Shown here piece after piece: positions 8,885 through 19,117 of a stretch of 64,000 nucleotides of DNA (its first letter is position 1; each line of letters starts with the position of its first letter). The stretch is from the NCBI GenBank assembly GCA_025928935.1, contig JAICNB010000008.1, forward strand, positions 1 to 64,000, in the 5' to 3' direction. A program made the position numbers and the translations under genes. This stretch comes from Acidimicrobiia bacterium (lineage in GTDB: Bacteria; Actinomycetota; Acidimicrobiia; Spongiisociales; ZC4RG35). Below the pieces are notes generated by a model. It saw nothing but the letters and a program-made list of their open reading frames with translations. It was not told the origin of the DNA and made no database searches.

Positions 8885-10419
8885 CCTGGCTCGTGCCTCT
8901 CCCGGTGATCCTCCCCCTGGCCGGCGCCGGTCTGGCCCTGACCATGTCCCGCCATCCCCGCGCCCAGCGAGTGATCAGCGTGGTCGTGCTGACCTTGGTA
9001 CTGGTGGCGGCGGTGAGCCTGCTCGGCCTTGCCGACCGGGGTCCCCTGGTGGTCGACGTCGGGGGCTGGGCGGCGCCCGTGGGCATCTCGCTGGTATCGG
9101 ACCGGCTCGCCGCCCTGATGCTGTCGGTTTCTGCAGCGGTGACGTTATGCGTCCTCCTCTACTCGCTGGCTCAGGGATTGGCGGATGGCGACGAGGAGGC
9201 CCCGGTCGCCATCTATCACCCGACCTACCTGGTCCTCGTCGCCGGGGTGGCCAACACGTTTCTATCCGGGGACCTCTTCAACCTCTACGTGGGCTTCGAG
9301 ATGCTCCTCCTGGCCAGCTTCGTGCTGATCACCTTGGGCGGGACCGCGGCCCGGATCCGCTCCGGCTCGATCTATGTCGTGGTGGCGATCGCCTCGTCGC
9401 TTGTCTTCGTGGTGGCGATCGCCCTCACCTACTCGGCCACCGGCACCCTGAACCTGGCGCACCTGGCACAGCGGCTACCCGAGATCGACCCCGGGATCGC
9501 TCTGGTGCTGCAGCTCCTCTTGCTCATCGCATTCTCGGTCAAGGCTGCCGTGTTCCCCATGTCGGCCTGGCTGCCCGACTCCTACCCGACCGCGCCGGCC
9601 CCGGTCACCGCGGTGTTCGCGGGTCTGCTCACCAAGGTTGGCATCTACGCCATCCTTCGCACCCAGACCCTTCTCTTCGCCGAGGGCCGGGCCGACGAGC
9701 TCCTGATGACCGCCGCCCTGATCACGATGCTGGTCGGAATCCTGGGTGCCGTCGTCCAGAACGACGTGAAGCGGCTCCTCTCGTTCACCCTGGTCAGCCA
9801 TGTCGGCTACATGATCTTCGGCATATCCCTGTCCAGCCAGGCCGGGCTGGCTGCCGCCATCTTCTATGTGATCCATCACATCACAGTGCAGACCTCGCTC
9901 TTCCTGGTGGTCGGCTTGATCGAGCGGCGTGGTGGCACGACCTCCCTGATCCGTCTCGGCGGTCTGGCAAGAGTCGCCCCACTGCTGGCGATCTTGTTCT
10001 TCGTCCCGGCGATGAGCCTGGCCGGGATCCCGCCGTTTTCCGGATTCCTGGGCAAACTCGGGCTGCTCCAGGCCGGCGTGGCCGACGGATCGCTGCTCGC
10101 CATCGTGCTGGTCATCGGCGGGGTGGCGGTGTCGCTGCTCACCCTCTACGTCATCATCAAGGCCTGGAACCAGGCGTTCGTCCAGGATGCCCCTGACGAC
10201 CTGCCCGACACCACCCTGCCCCGGGGCATGGTGGGCCCGACCGCCGCCCTGGTCGCCCTGGGCCTGACCCTCACCTTCCTGGCCGGCCCTCTCTACGCCT
10301 ACGCCGATCGGGCAGCCTCCGACCTCCTCGCTCAGAGCCCGTATGTCGACTCGGTCTTCTCCCGAGGCGACCGCGGCGTAGGCGAGTCACCCGAGGCCGC
10401 AGAGGGGACCCCGCCATGA
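8881..10419 (+). CDS. mrpD: Na+/H+ antiporter subunit MrpD
   Basis: GTG start at 8881 overlapping mrpC stop (GTGA); NuoM-like; track ORF begins too far upstream (8317). Confidence 0.92.
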   Translation: MTWLVPLPVILPLAGAGLALTMSRHPRAQRVISVVVLTLVLVAAVSLLGLADRGPLVVDVGGWAAPVGISLVSDRLAALMLSVSAAVTLCVLLYSLAQGLADGDEEAPVAIYHPTYLVLVAGVANTFLSGDLFNLYVGFEMLLLASFVLITLGGTAARIRSGSIYVVVAIASSLVFVVAIALTYSATGTLNLAHLAQRLPEIDPGIALVLQLLLLIAFSVKAAVFPMSAWLPDSYPTAPAPVTAVFAGLLTKVGIYAILRTQTLLFAEGRADELLMTAALITMLVGILGAVVQNDVKRLLSFTLVSHVGYMIFGISLSSQAGLAAAIFYVIHHITVQTSLFLVVGLIERRGGTTSLIRLGGLARVAPLLAILFFVPAMSLAGIPPFSGFLGKLGLLQAGVADGSLLAIVLVIGGVAVSLLTLYVIIKAWNQAFVQDAPDDLPDTTLPRGMVGPTAALVALGLTLTFLAGPLYAYADRAASDLLAQSPYVDSVFSRGDRGVGESPEAAEGTPP

Positions 10420-10985
10420 GCCGGGGATCGCGACGCCGGCTCCCCTGGCGAATGCTCGTGTGGCTCACACTGGTGTGGCTGATGCTCTGGGGGAGGCTGT
10501 CCACCGGGACCCTCCTGGCTGGTATCGCCATCGCAGCCCTCGTCACGACGACCCTTCCCCTCCCAGCCGTGGAGTTCCAGGGTGGGATCCACCCTTTCGC
10601 CACGGCCCGCCTCGTCGGTCGCTTCATCCTCGACCTGGTGCGGGCCAGCATCCAGGTCACCCTCCTCGCCCTCAACCCGAGCCGGACGCCGAGCGGCGCC
10701 GTGATCCGGGTCCACCTTCGCAGTGAGTCTGACCTCTACCTGACCCTGACCGCCGAGTTGTCCACCCTGGTCCCTGGCTCACTGGTGGTGGAGGCAAATC
10801 GGCAGACCGGGGTCCTCCACCTGCACATCCTCGACGTCGACGCCCTCGGTGGCATCGAGAAGGTCAGGGCGGACACCCTCGGCATCGAGGCCAGGGTCCT
10901 GCGTGCCCTCGCCTCCGACGACGAGCTGGCGGCCGCTGGTCTGACCCGGTCGGGTCGTGACGAGCGAAGGGTGGAGCAGACATGA
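10416..10985 (+). CDS. mrpE: Na+/H+ antiporter subunit MrpE
   Basis: Position and MrpE-like sequence (FILDLVRASIQVTLLAL). Confidence 0.9.
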   Translation: MSRGSRRRLPWRMLVWLTLVWLMLWGRLSTGTLLAGIAIAALVTTTLPLPAVEFQGGIHPFATARLVGRFILDLVRASIQVTLLALNPSRTPSGAVIRVHLRSESDLYLTLTAELSTLVPGSLVVEANRQTGVLHLHILDVDALGGIEKVRADTLGIEARVLRALASDDELAAAGLTRSGRDERRVEQT

Positions 10986-11344
10986 TCGTCGTGGCTGTCT
11001 CCGGGCTCCTCCTCGTGATCGGCGCCGTCCTCGCCGTGCTCCGGGTGGAGAGAGGCCCGAGCATGCTCGACCGGGCGGTCGCGCTCGACATCATCACCAG
11101 CATCCTGGTCATCGGAGTGGCGCTCGAAGCAGCCTGGAGCCGGCGCCTCGACACAATGCCGATCCTCGCCGCGCTGGCCCTGGTCGGGTTCATCTCCTCG
11201 GTCACCGTCTCTCGGTATGCCGCCATCGAGCCCGAGGACGAGGGCCGGATCCGGACCGCCGAGGAGATCGCCGCCGAGGACGCCGAGAGACACGCTCTGG
11301 AAGAAGAGGCCGCCGCCCGCGAAGCCGGGGAGGACCCGCTGTGA
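10982..11344 (+). CDS. mrpF: Na+/H+ antiporter subunit MrpF
   Basis: RVERGPSMLDRAVALDIITS. Confidence 0.9.
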   Translation: MIVVAVSGLLLVIGAVLAVLRVERGPSMLDRAVALDIITSILVIGVALEAAWSRRLDTMPILAALALVGFISSVTVSRYAAIEPEDEGRIRTAEEIAAEDAERHALEEEAAAREAGEDPL

Positions 11345-11712
11345 GCTGGGACGTGGTCCTCGATATCGCCGCCGCCGTCTGTTTCGTGTTCGCCGGCCTA
11401 CTCTCCCTCGCCGCCGGGGTGGGAGTCCTCCGATTCGGCGACCTTCTCTCCCGGATGCACGCCGGCACCAAGCCTCAGGTGCTGGGAGTCCTCCTCGGGC
11501 TGGCCGGGTATGGCCTGCGGATGCGATCCGGCCCGGTGCTGTGGACGGTTCTCCTAGTCGCCCTCTTCCAGCTCCTCACCGCCCCGGTGGCGGCGCACAT
11601 GGTGGGACGGGCCGGGTACCGCACCGGGAAGGTCTCGAGTGACAGGCTCGTCGTCGACGAGCTGACCAGCGACCTGAACCGGGCGCAGCAGGACACCCGG
11701 AGGACTGACTGA
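11341..11712 (+). CDS. mrpG: Na+/H+ antiporter subunit MrpG
   Basis: GTG start; GVGVLRFGDLLSRMHAGTKPQVLGVLLGL; operon position. Confidence 0.9.
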   Translation: MSWDVVLDIAAAVCFVFAGLLSLAAGVGVLRFGDLLSRMHAGTKPQVLGVLLGLAGYGLRMRSGPVLWTVLLVALFQLLTAPVAAHMVGRAGYRTGKVSSDRLVVDELTSDLNRAQQDTRRTD

Positions 11713-11793
11713 GGATCGCCAGCCCGCCGATCTGGCATGGCGCCGGCGCCTCGATAGCATGCGATCGTCCCCGGAGAACTCGAAGGGTCGTCG

Positions 11794-14082
11794 ATGCCCA
11801 AGGTGTCACGGTGGCGCCTCTTGTGGACTGTGGTCTCGATCGGCGCTGCCGTATACGTAGTCCTGAACAACCCGGTCAACCTCGGTCTCGACCTCCGCGG
11901 GGGGACCCAGGTCGTCCTCGAGGCCCAGGACACCGCCGACGTCACTGTCGATAGCGACGTGACCGCCCGCACCCTGGAGGTGCTGCGCCGTCGTGTCGAC
12001 GCCTTCGGGGTGGCCGAGCCGACTCTTCAAGCGTCCGGCGACCGCCGGATCATCATCGAGATGCCCGGTGTCGACGACCCGGACGCGGCTCTGGAGGTCA
12101 TCGGCCGCACAGCCCAGCTCACGTTCCATCCAGTGCTGGAGTCGGTGCCCACCGGCACAGACCCTCAGATCCAGGACGCGGTGGTCCTCCCCGGAGAGCC
12201 TGGAGAGGACCTGGTCCTGGGGCCGACCGCGGTCAGTGGGGACCAGGTTGAGAGCGCAGCCGCCATCTTCGACACCCAGGGCTCCGGCCTGTGGGCCGTC
12301 TCGATCAACTTCCTACCCGAGGGCGAACAACAGTGGGCCGAGCTCACGGCGGCCGCCGCCTGTGCGCCGCCCGGCGACCCGACACGAAGGATCGCCATCG
12401 TCCTCGACGAGAGCGTCCTGTCCAGCCCGGGCGTTGCCACCTCGGTGCAATGCAACGTGGGTATCACCGGCGGGGAGACCCTGATCACAGGCAACTTCGA
12501 CGAGGAGAGCGCCGGCGAGCTTGCCCTGCTCATCCGCGCCGGCGCCCTCCCGGTGCCGGTCGAAGTGGTCGAGCAGGGCACCGTCGGGCCGTCACTGGGC
12601 GAGGCCGCCATCGAGGCGAGCCTGCAGGCGGCATTGATCGGCGCCGGCCTGACCATCCTCTACATGATCGCCTACTACCGGCTCATCGGCGTGGTGGCGG
12701 CGGTGTCTCTGGTCGTCTATGGGCTGCTCTCGTATGCGGTTCTGCTCTGGCTGGGAGCCACGCTGACCCTGCCCGGGATCGCCGGATTCATCCTCGCCAT
12801 CGGAATGGCGGTCGACGCCAACGTCCTCGTCTACGAACGAGCGAAGGAGGAGTACCAGGTCGAATCGTCGATAGGCGGGGCGCTCGCCGCAGGGTTCCAA
12901 CGCGCCTGGAGCGCGATCGCAGACGCCAACGTCACCACCCTGCTCGCCGCCGTGCTCCTCTTCTTCTTCGCCGCCGGGGCGGTGCGAGGATTCGGTGTGA
13001 CCCTGACCATCGGGGTCCTGGTCTCGATGTTCTCGGCTCTCGTTGTGACACGGGTCTTGTTGGAGCTGCTCATGCAGGTCAAGTACCTGGAGGAACGGCC
13101 AGGGCTGATGGGCATGAACGTCGGCCGCCGTCTCCAGGAATGGCTGAAGACCTCGGGACCGAACCTGTTCGCCAAACCGAACCGTTGGCTGGTCATCTCA
13201 GGCGTCCTGATCGCGGTAGCCCTGGCCGGCATCGTCGTCCGCGGCCTGAGTTACGGGATCGAGTTCCAGGGAGGCCGACTGATCGAGTTCTCCACCACCG
13301 AGCCGGTCGATATCGAGCAGCTCAGGCAGGATCTGGCCGACCAAGGGCTCTCCCGTTCCCTCATCCAGGAGACCGGTGAGGGCAACATCGTGATCCGATC
13401 GGAGGAGCTGGACCCGGCCCAGGAGGAGGTGCTCCAGGAAACCGTTGCTGCCATGGGCGGAGACGTGGCAGTGGTCAGGGAGCAGTTCGTGGGGCCGACC
13501 CTCGGCGACGAAATCCGCAATCGAGCGCTCATCGGACTGGGCCTGGCCCTTCTGGTGCAGCTGATCTATCTGGCCATCAGGTTCAGGTGGACCATCGGCG
13601 CCGCGGCGGTGGTTTCGATGTTCCACGACGTGATCATCGTGATCGGCCTGTTCGCGTGGCTGGGCAAGACACTCGACGGTGTGTTCCTCGCCGCCCTGCT
13701 GACCATCATCGGTTACTCGATCAACGACTCGGTGGTCATCTTCGACCGAATCCGGGAGCGCCAGGCGGAGCGCCCGGGGGAGCCGTTGGGCCCGATAGCC
13801 AACGAGGCATGCCTGCAGACGGTGCCGAGGACGATCAACACGGGTCTCGGGGCGATCCTCATCCTGGTCTCACTCTTCGTGCTGGGTGGTGACACTCTCT
13901 CCGATTTCGCACTCGCCCTCCTGGCCGGGATCTTGATCGGCACCTACTCCTCGGTGTTCACCGCCTCTCCCCTGGCGATCGTGCTGGAGGACCGCTACCC
14001 GCGATCGATCCCCGAGCCGGATCCGAGCGCGCGGAAGCGACACCAGAAGCAGAAGACAGGCCCGAAACGGATCTTCGAATAG
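11794..14082 (+). CDS. secDF: Protein translocase SecD-SecF fusion
   Basis: One 762-aa ORF: SecD (NLGLDLRGGTQVVLEAQD...) then SecF (LSYGIEFQGGRLIEF...YSINDSVVIFDRIRE). Confidence 0.93.
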   Translation: MPKVSRWRLLWTVVSIGAAVYVVLNNPVNLGLDLRGGTQVVLEAQDTADVTVDSDVTARTLEVLRRRVDAFGVAEPTLQASGDRRIIIEMPGVDDPDAALEVIGRTAQLTFHPVLESVPTGTDPQIQDAVVLPGEPGEDLVLGPTAVSGDQVESAAAIFDTQGSGLWAVSINFLPEGEQQWAELTAAAACAPPGDPTRRIAIVLDESVLSSPGVATSVQCNVGITGGETLITGNFDEESAGELALLIRAGALPVPVEVVEQGTVGPSLGEAAIEASLQAALIGAGLTILYMIAYYRLIGVVAAVSLVVYGLLSYAVLLWLGATLTLPGIAGFILAIGMAVDANVLVYERAKEEYQVESSIGGALAAGFQRAWSAIADANVTTLLAAVLLFFFAAGAVRGFGVTLTIGVLVSMFSALVVTRVLLELLMQVKYLEERPGLMGMNVGRRLQEWLKTSGPNLFAKPNRWLVISGVLIAVALAGIVVRGLSYGIEFQGGRLIEFSTTEPVDIEQLRQDLADQGLSRSLIQETGEGNIVIRSEELDPAQEEVLQETVAAMGGDVAVVREQFVGPTLGDEIRNRALIGLGLALLVQLIYLAIRFRWTIGAAAVVSMFHDVIIVIGLFAWLGKTLDGVFLAALLTIIGYSINDSVVIFDRIRERQAERPGEPLGPIANEACLQTVPRTINTGLGAILILVSLFVLGGDTLSDFALALLAGILIGTYSSVFTASPLAIVLEDRYPRSIPEPDPSARKRHQKQKTGPKRIFE

Positions 14083-14085
14083 CCG

Positions 14086-14132
14086 TTCTGTGCGGATTCG
14101 CGCGTCGGGACGCGCGATAGACCCGCACAGAA
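14086..14132. terminator. Nested inverted repeat between convergent secDF and nfo, likely bidirectional terminator
   Basis: TTCTGTGCGG (14086-14095) / CCGCACAGAA (14123-14132) enclosing CGCGCGTC-GG-GACGCGCG (14099-14116). Confidence 0.75.
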
Positions 14133-14137
14133 TGATC

Positions 14138-14902
14138 TCAGGTCAGCACCCGTCGCACCCACTCGATGTCGGCGGACTGCTCGTCGACACCGCCCGGGGT
14201 CTCGACGGCCACGGGGGCATCGGCCTCGATGATCATCCGTGCCATCTCGTCGGGCGGTATCTGGCCCATCCCAAGGTTCTCATGACGGTCGCGGCGTGAG
14301 TCGAATGAGTCCTTCGAGTCGTTGACCTGGACCAGGTCGATCCGCCCCGTAGCCGTCATGATCCGGGGAACCACCTCGTCGAGAGGCTCTCCCCCCGCCC
14401 AGAGGTGACAGGTGTCGAGCACGAAGCCGACGTCGTAGCTCCCGATCTCCTCGAAGAGACGGGCGATCCACTCCACCCGCCGCGCCACCGCCTTGTCGCC
14501 GCCGGCGGTGTTCTCTATGAGGATGGGGACTTCCGTCTCCACAGCCTCGAGGGCCTTTCGCCACCGGTCGATTCCCTCTTGCTGGGGGCCATCGCCGGTC
14601 ACGTGGCCCCCGTGGACGATCACGCCGAGCGCTCCGACATCGGCGGCCGCGTCGCAGGTGTCCTGGAGGATCTTCCGTGAGGGGATCCGAATCCGGTTGT
14701 TGTCGGCGCAGACGTTGATCAGATAAGGGGCGTGGACGTAGACCGGTATCGGCGAGTTGCGCAGCGCCTCGGCATCCGGGTGCGGCGGCGGCTTTTTCCA
14801 GGACTGGGGGTCAGACAGGAAGATCTGGACCAGGTCGGCCTGGCGCTCCGCCGCCTCCTCCAGCGGGTGGATCGAGGGCACATGAGCACCGACTGGGATC
14901 AC
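14138..14902 (-). CDS. nfo: Endonuclease IV (AP endonuclease 2 family)
   Basis: MIPVGAHVPSIHPLEEAAERQADLVQIFLSDPQSWKKPP...GFVLDTCHLWAGG...LVQVNDSKDS. Confidence 0.85.
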   Translation of the reverse strand: MIPVGAHVPSIHPLEEAAERQADLVQIFLSDPQSWKKPPPHPDAEALRNSPIPVYVHAPYLINVCADNNRIRIPSRKILQDTCDAAADVGALGVIVHGGHVTGDGPQQEGIDRWRKALEAVETEVPILIENTAGGDKAVARRVEWIARLFEEIGSYDVGFVLDTCHLWAGGEPLDEVVPRIMTATGRIDLVQVNDSKDSFDSRRDRHENLGMGQIPPDEMARMIIEADAPVAVETPGGVDEQSADIEWVRRVLT

Positions 14903-15486
14903 GACTGGTCCGGGACTCGAACAGTGTGCGCCCGGGCCGTCCGTGTCGCTGCGTCCACCGCATACTGCCCGATCTGGTCGGCTGCCTGCGCCGGAGCGAT
15001 GGACCAGTCCTGGGCGAGCATGCCGAGCACCCTCGGCTCCAGCCAGCGCGCCCCCCAGGGATGCTCAGGGAGGTCCCCCCGGGTGGACAGTTCGATTCGC
15101 AAGAGGATCAGAACGTCACCCTCGTCCATGATCTCCCCGGGGCCGATGTCGAGGATGTTGCCCCAGGGGACCAGATCCGGTTTCCGCAAGGGCCCGCGCA
15201 GCCTGATCTGCAGCCCATCGTCTTTCGCCTCGATGACCTTGGTGGGCCGGAACAGCTCCTTGAGGCCCCAGAGGACGATGAATGCCGAGAAGAGGAGGAT
15301 CGCCCAGGCCCAGATGACGTCACGTGGCTCGTAGATCTGTGTGTCCTCCGGAGTGAAGATGAGCTCGCGGAGCCAGTTCGTGATGCGGCGGCTGGTGAGG
15401 ACGTCGACCGCAATCACCAGGAGGGGTATGCCGCCCAAGGCCAGCAGCCACATCTTGACCGCCGAGCGTTGGACGACGACCTTCAT
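14899..15486 (-). CDS. Membrane protein, function unknown
   Basis: MKVVVQRSAVKMWLLALGGIPLLVIAVDVLTSRR...; start overlaps pyrE stop. Confidence 0.75.
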   Translation of the reverse strand: MKVVVQRSAVKMWLLALGGIPLLVIAVDVLTSRRITNWLRELIFTPEDTQIYEPRDVIWAWAILLFSAFIVLWGLKELFRPTKVIEAKDDGLQIRLRGPLRKPDLVPWGNILDIGPGEIMDEGDVLILLRIELSTRGDLPEHPWGARWLEPRVLGMLAQDWSIAPAQAADQIGQYAVDAATRTARAHTVRVPDQS

Positions 15487-16028
15487 CTCTTGACGCCGAG
15501 GTCCTTCGGTGACACCAGGGCGACGTAGGGGATCGACTGCTCCTCGAATGCATCGGCTGCCCGGCCATCGGACCGATCGACCAAGGCGATGGCCTGGATG
15601 ACACGGAGGCCGGCGGCAGTGGCGGCCTCGGCCGCGTCGAGCGCCGCGCCCCCGGTGGTGGTCGTGTCCTCCAGGATGGCAACGGGCATACCCGCCTTGA
15701 CCGGCCCGACCACCCGGCCGGTGACGCCATATTGCTTGGTCGTCTTCCGGATCGAGAAAGCGTTGATCTCCCGCCCCCGTGAGCTGGCGACCACTGCGAC
15801 GGCGAGAGCGATCGGATCGGCGCCCATGGTCATCCCACCCACGGCCATCACGTCGGGATCGAGGACTTCCAGGACGGCATTCCCCACGATCGGGGCCCCT
15901 TTGCCGCTGAAGGTGGTCTGACGTGCGTCGAGGTACCAATCGGAGCGGAGCCCTGAGCGCAGCGTGTAAGGCCCGTCGGTGAAGACCGCGTGGTGACGCA
16001 GATGATCGATCAGGGCTTGACGGGACAC
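15483..16028 (-). CDS. pyrE: Orotate phosphoribosyltransferase
   Basis: VSRQALIDHLRHHAVFTDGPYTLRSGLRSDWYLDARQTTF...VAILEDTTTTGGA; GTG at 16028 preferred over 16067. Confidence 0.92.
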   Translation of the reverse strand: MSRQALIDHLRHHAVFTDGPYTLRSGLRSDWYLDARQTTFSGKGAPIVGNAVLEVLDPDVMAVGGMTMGADPIALAVAVVASSRGREINAFSIRKTTKQYGVTGRVVGPVKAGMPVAILEDTTTTGGAALDAAEAATAAGLRVIQAIALVDRSDGRAADAFEEQSIPYVALVSPKDLGVKR

Positions 16029-16093
16029 GGCGCGCAATCGTATTACCCCTCGACAGGTATGAGCCATCGGTCGGGCACCGTTACCGTTTGCCC

Positions 16094-16780
16094 ATGGAGC
16101 TGTACCTGGTGCGTCACGGCCAGCCCGACTGGACTCCCGGGCAGGTCGCCCGCAACGACCCCGACCTCACCGTGCTCGGTCATGAGCAGGCAAAACGGGC
16201 GGCACACCGCATCGCCCACCTTGGGGGCTTCGATGAGGTCTGGGTCTCCTCCATGGCACGGGCCCGCCAGACCTCGGATCCGATCGCTTCGGAGCTGGGA
16301 ACACGTCCCGAGTTCTACGGATGGCTGCGCGAGATCCAAAATCCTCCCGAGTGGGAGGGCTCGCCGGCCGAGGAGATCGAGAAGGCGCTGGGTGACGCCC
16401 ACTTCCGCACCATGGAGGAGATGTGGGACGGGTTGCCCGGGGGCGAGTCGTTTCGTGTCTTTCACCGAAGGGTCGTCGACGGGCTGGAGGAGACTCTGGC
16501 CGCGCACGGGATCAGGCCAATGCACGAGCAGCACCGGCACCTGTGGGACGTCGAGGACCCGGGGATGAGAGTCTTGATCGTGGCCCATGCCGGGACCAAC
16601 GCCGTGGTTCTCGGCCGTCTCCTCGGCCTCGAGCCCGTCCCCTGGGAGTGGGATCGGTTCCGTCAACCCCACACCGGCGTGTCCCGTCTGACCATGGACC
16701 GGATCAGCACCGGCTGGGGGTTCTCCCTGCGTCAGTTGGGCGATGTGAGCCATCTCGATGAGGAGATGGTCACCGAGTGA
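16094..16780 (+). CDS. Histidine phosphatase family protein
   Basis: MELYLVRHGQPDWTPGQ...LIVAHAGTNAVVLGRLLG. Confidence 0.9.
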   Translation: MELYLVRHGQPDWTPGQVARNDPDLTVLGHEQAKRAAHRIAHLGGFDEVWVSSMARARQTSDPIASELGTRPEFYGWLREIQNPPEWEGSPAEEIEKALGDAHFRTMEEMWDGLPGGESFRVFHRRVVDGLEETLAAHGIRPMHEQHRHLWDVEDPGMRVLIVAHAGTNAVVLGRLLGLEPVPWEWDRFRQPHTGVSRLTMDRISTGWGFSLRQLGDVSHLDEEMVTE

Positions 16781-16790
16781 GCGTGCCGAG

Positions 16791-17159
16791 GTGAGGTCAC
16801 GAGAGCTCGACGACTACTTCGACGGACGGCCAGAGTCGAGAGAGATCTTCGACACCCTCGCCGAGCGGATCAACGCCCTGGGTGAGGCGAAGATGACGAT
16901 TGGCTCACAGATCAGCTTCGGGAGGCGGCGGAAGTTCGCCTGGTTCTGGCTCTACAACGTCACGAAGAGGAATCCAGATGGCGTGCCACACCTCATGCTC
17001 GCCCTCGACCACGAGCGAAAGAGCGAGCACGTTCGAGACGTCAGCCAGGTCGGGGAAAGACGCTGGAATCATCAGATCGTCGTCAGGTCTGCAGCCGACG
17101 CCCGGAGCCGCTGGCTCGGCGAGCTCCTCGCTCTGGCCTACCGATACGGCGATGGATAG
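16791..17159 (+). CDS. DUF5655-like domain protein
   Basis: ELDDYFDGRPESREIFDTLAERINALGEAKMTIGSQISFGRRRKFAWFWL; GTG start at 16791 chosen. Confidence 0.6.
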   Translation: MRSRELDDYFDGRPESREIFDTLAERINALGEAKMTIGSQISFGRRRKFAWFWLYNVTKRNPDGVPHLMLALDHERKSEHVRDVSQVGERRWNHQIVVRSAADARSRWLGELLALAYRYGDG

Positions 17160-17185
17160 GCAAAGGCCGGTGCGGGCGCCCGAGA

Positions 17186-17581
17186 TCAGACCCGGAACGG
17201 TGGTCGTTGCTTGCGATAGGAGTTCTTCTTCGTGATCTTGCCGTCATTCACGGTCAGGAAGTCGCAGCCGTTGACCTCAAGGCGCCGACCGTCGGACAGC
17301 GTCCCGGTCAGGGTCCATTCCGAGACGGCGTAGTCAGGGGCGATGATGCGGTGGCGCCCGTCGCCCCAGTGAGCGTCGGGCATGGTGGAGAACACGTCGG
17401 CAAAGGCCTGCTCGACCTGCGCCCGGCCTTCGTACCGATTGCCCCAGACCTGTTCCCCACCCGATGACTCGAACACACAGTCGTCGGCGAAAAGGCTCAT
17501 CAGGCCGTCGAGATCGTGGCGATTCCACGCCTCGATATGCCTGACCAGAAGGTCGTTCAGGTCCGTGTCGGTTCCCACCAC
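17186..17581 (-). CDS. SnoaL/NTF2-like protein
   Basis: LLVRHIEAWNRHDLDGLMSLFADDCVFESSGG...YEGRAQVEQAFADVF. Confidence 0.8.
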   Translation of the reverse strand: MVGTDTDLNDLLVRHIEAWNRHDLDGLMSLFADDCVFESSGGEQVWGNRYEGRAQVEQAFADVFSTMPDAHWGDGRHRIIAPDYAVSEWTLTGTLSDGRRLEVNGCDFLTVNDGKITKKNSYRKQRPPFRV

Positions 17582-17608
17582 GTTGTCTCCTCCTCTATTG
17601 CCGGGGCT

Positions 17609-18154
17609 TCAAGGCCCGGACGTCGGCTCCAGGACCACGACCGCGGTCTCCCCGGATCGGAGCGCGGCGTAGCCGTCCAGGTTGGTGTCGATTTGGCGCC
17701 ATCGGGCCCAGAGACGGGACCGCTCCTCGCCGTCGGCCGCCCGGCCCCTGACCTCCCGTCGGTTCCCCGGGATCTCGACGGTCGCCTCGGGAGTGGCTTG
17801 GAGGTTGAGCCACCAGGCAGGCTCTGGGTCGGCCCACCCATTCATCGCCATGGTGACCAGGTTCGGGCCGTCTTCGAAGTAGCCCAGGATCACGCTCCGC
17901 TCCTGACCGCTGCGACGACCGATGGTGGTGAGACGCATCATCCCGTATCGGTCCCTCTTGGGGCGTCGCAAGCCGAAACGCCCACCCGTCACCCGGTACA
18001 GCCCGCGGTGGATCGACCAAGCGGAGCGCACGAACCATCTCGGGGGGACCCGCGCTGCGTTGTCGGGATGATCTGGCAACGGGATCGGCTCCATGGGCTG
18101 GTCGGTCCAGGCTATTACGGCCCGCAGACGACGTGAGGCGTCGACCGACGCCAC
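17609..18154 (-). CDS. Deazaflavin (F420)-dependent nitroreductase family protein
   Basis: RFGLRRPKRDRYGMMRLTTIGRRSGQERSVILGYFEDGPNLVTMAMNGW...PAWWLNLQATPEATVEI. Confidence 0.85.
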   Translation of the reverse strand: MASVDASRRLRAVIAWTDQPMEPIPLPDHPDNAARVPPRWFVRSAWSIHRGLYRVTGGRFGLRRPKRDRYGMMRLTTIGRRSGQERSVILGYFEDGPNLVTMAMNGWADPEPAWWLNLQATPEATVEIPGNRREVRGRAADGEERSRLWARWRQIDTNLDGYAALRSGETAVVVLEPTSGP

Positions 18155-18244
18155 GGACGGTGGCTCCAGTGACCCGGGACGAAGTCGTCGACCATGATCG
18201 GGCGAGAGCCCGATACGAGAAGCGGTCCCGAGGAGACGAGCCGC

Positions 18245-19012
18245 CTACTTCCCGAAGCGACGGTCTCGACTCGTGAAGTCGCGCAGGGCGCGCAGGAAGT
18301 CGACCCGGCGAAACGCCGGCCAGTTCACATCGACGAACACGAACTCCGAATAGGCCGACTGCCAGAGCAGGAAGCCGGAGAGACGTGATTCTCCCGAGGT
18401 TCGGATCAACAGATCGGGATCGGGCAGGTCGGCGGAGTACATATGGGAAGCGAGTGAGTCCGCATCGATATGGGTCGCGATGTCGTCGGGATCGATGCCA
18501 TCCGCGACCAGCTTGGCGACCAGGTCCTTGGCGGCATCGACGATCTCCTGTCGGCCCCCGTAGCCCATTGCGATGTTGAGACGCCGCGACCCGAACGGCT
18601 GGGCCTCCTCGGCCAACTTCGCCGCGGCCACCAACTCGTCGGGAAGGATGTCGAGGCTCCCGATGAACCTGATCCCCATGTCGTAGGTCTGGCAGAGCGC
18701 GGGTAGCCGACCGAACAGCTCCACCAGGACGTCGAAGTAGGGCTCGAGCTCCTCACTGGGACGGGAAAGGTTCTCCCGGGACAGCACCCAGGCGCTGACC
18801 GCGGGGATCTCGAGATCGTGCGCCCACCCGAGGAACTCTTCGAAGCGCCTCATCCCCACCCGATAGCTGTCCGTGTAGGTAGGCAGCCGCTCCTCCCGGG
18901 CATGACGGCGATGCCCGTCGAGGACGATCCCTATGTGACGGGGCAGCCGGTCGCGGTCGAGACCGTTGACGAGGTTGTGCTCGTAGAGACGGTAGAGGAC
19001 ACCGAGCGCCAT
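18245..19012 (-). CDS. uppS: Isoprenyl transferase / polyprenyl diphosphate synthase
   Basis: LPRHIGIVLDGHRRHAREE...PDPDLLIRTSGESRLSGFLLWQSAYSEFVF. Confidence 0.93.
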   Translation of the reverse strand: MALGVLYRLYEHNLVNGLDRDRLPRHIGIVLDGHRRHAREERLPTYTDSYRVGMRRFEEFLGWAHDLEIPAVSAWVLSRENLSRPSEELEPYFDVLVELFGRLPALCQTYDMGIRFIGSLDILPDELVAAAKLAEEAQPFGSRRLNIAMGYGGRQEIVDAAKDLVAKLVADGIDPDDIATHIDADSLASHMYSADLPDPDLLIRTSGESRLSGFLLWQSAYSEFVFVDVNWPAFRRVDFLRALRDFTSRDRRFGK

Positions 19013-19117
19013 GGAAGGAGGTAATGGTACCGATCAGATGGGACCAAACGGGCGATCGGGCCTGGGCCGTTCGACCCCTTCCGACTAGAGCTCGGCAGTC
19101 GATACGCTCGTCACGAA

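Noticed and set aside
8778-10196. 472-aa ORF overlapping mrpC/mrpD
   Set aside because: Alternate frame of mrpD; no recognisable family.
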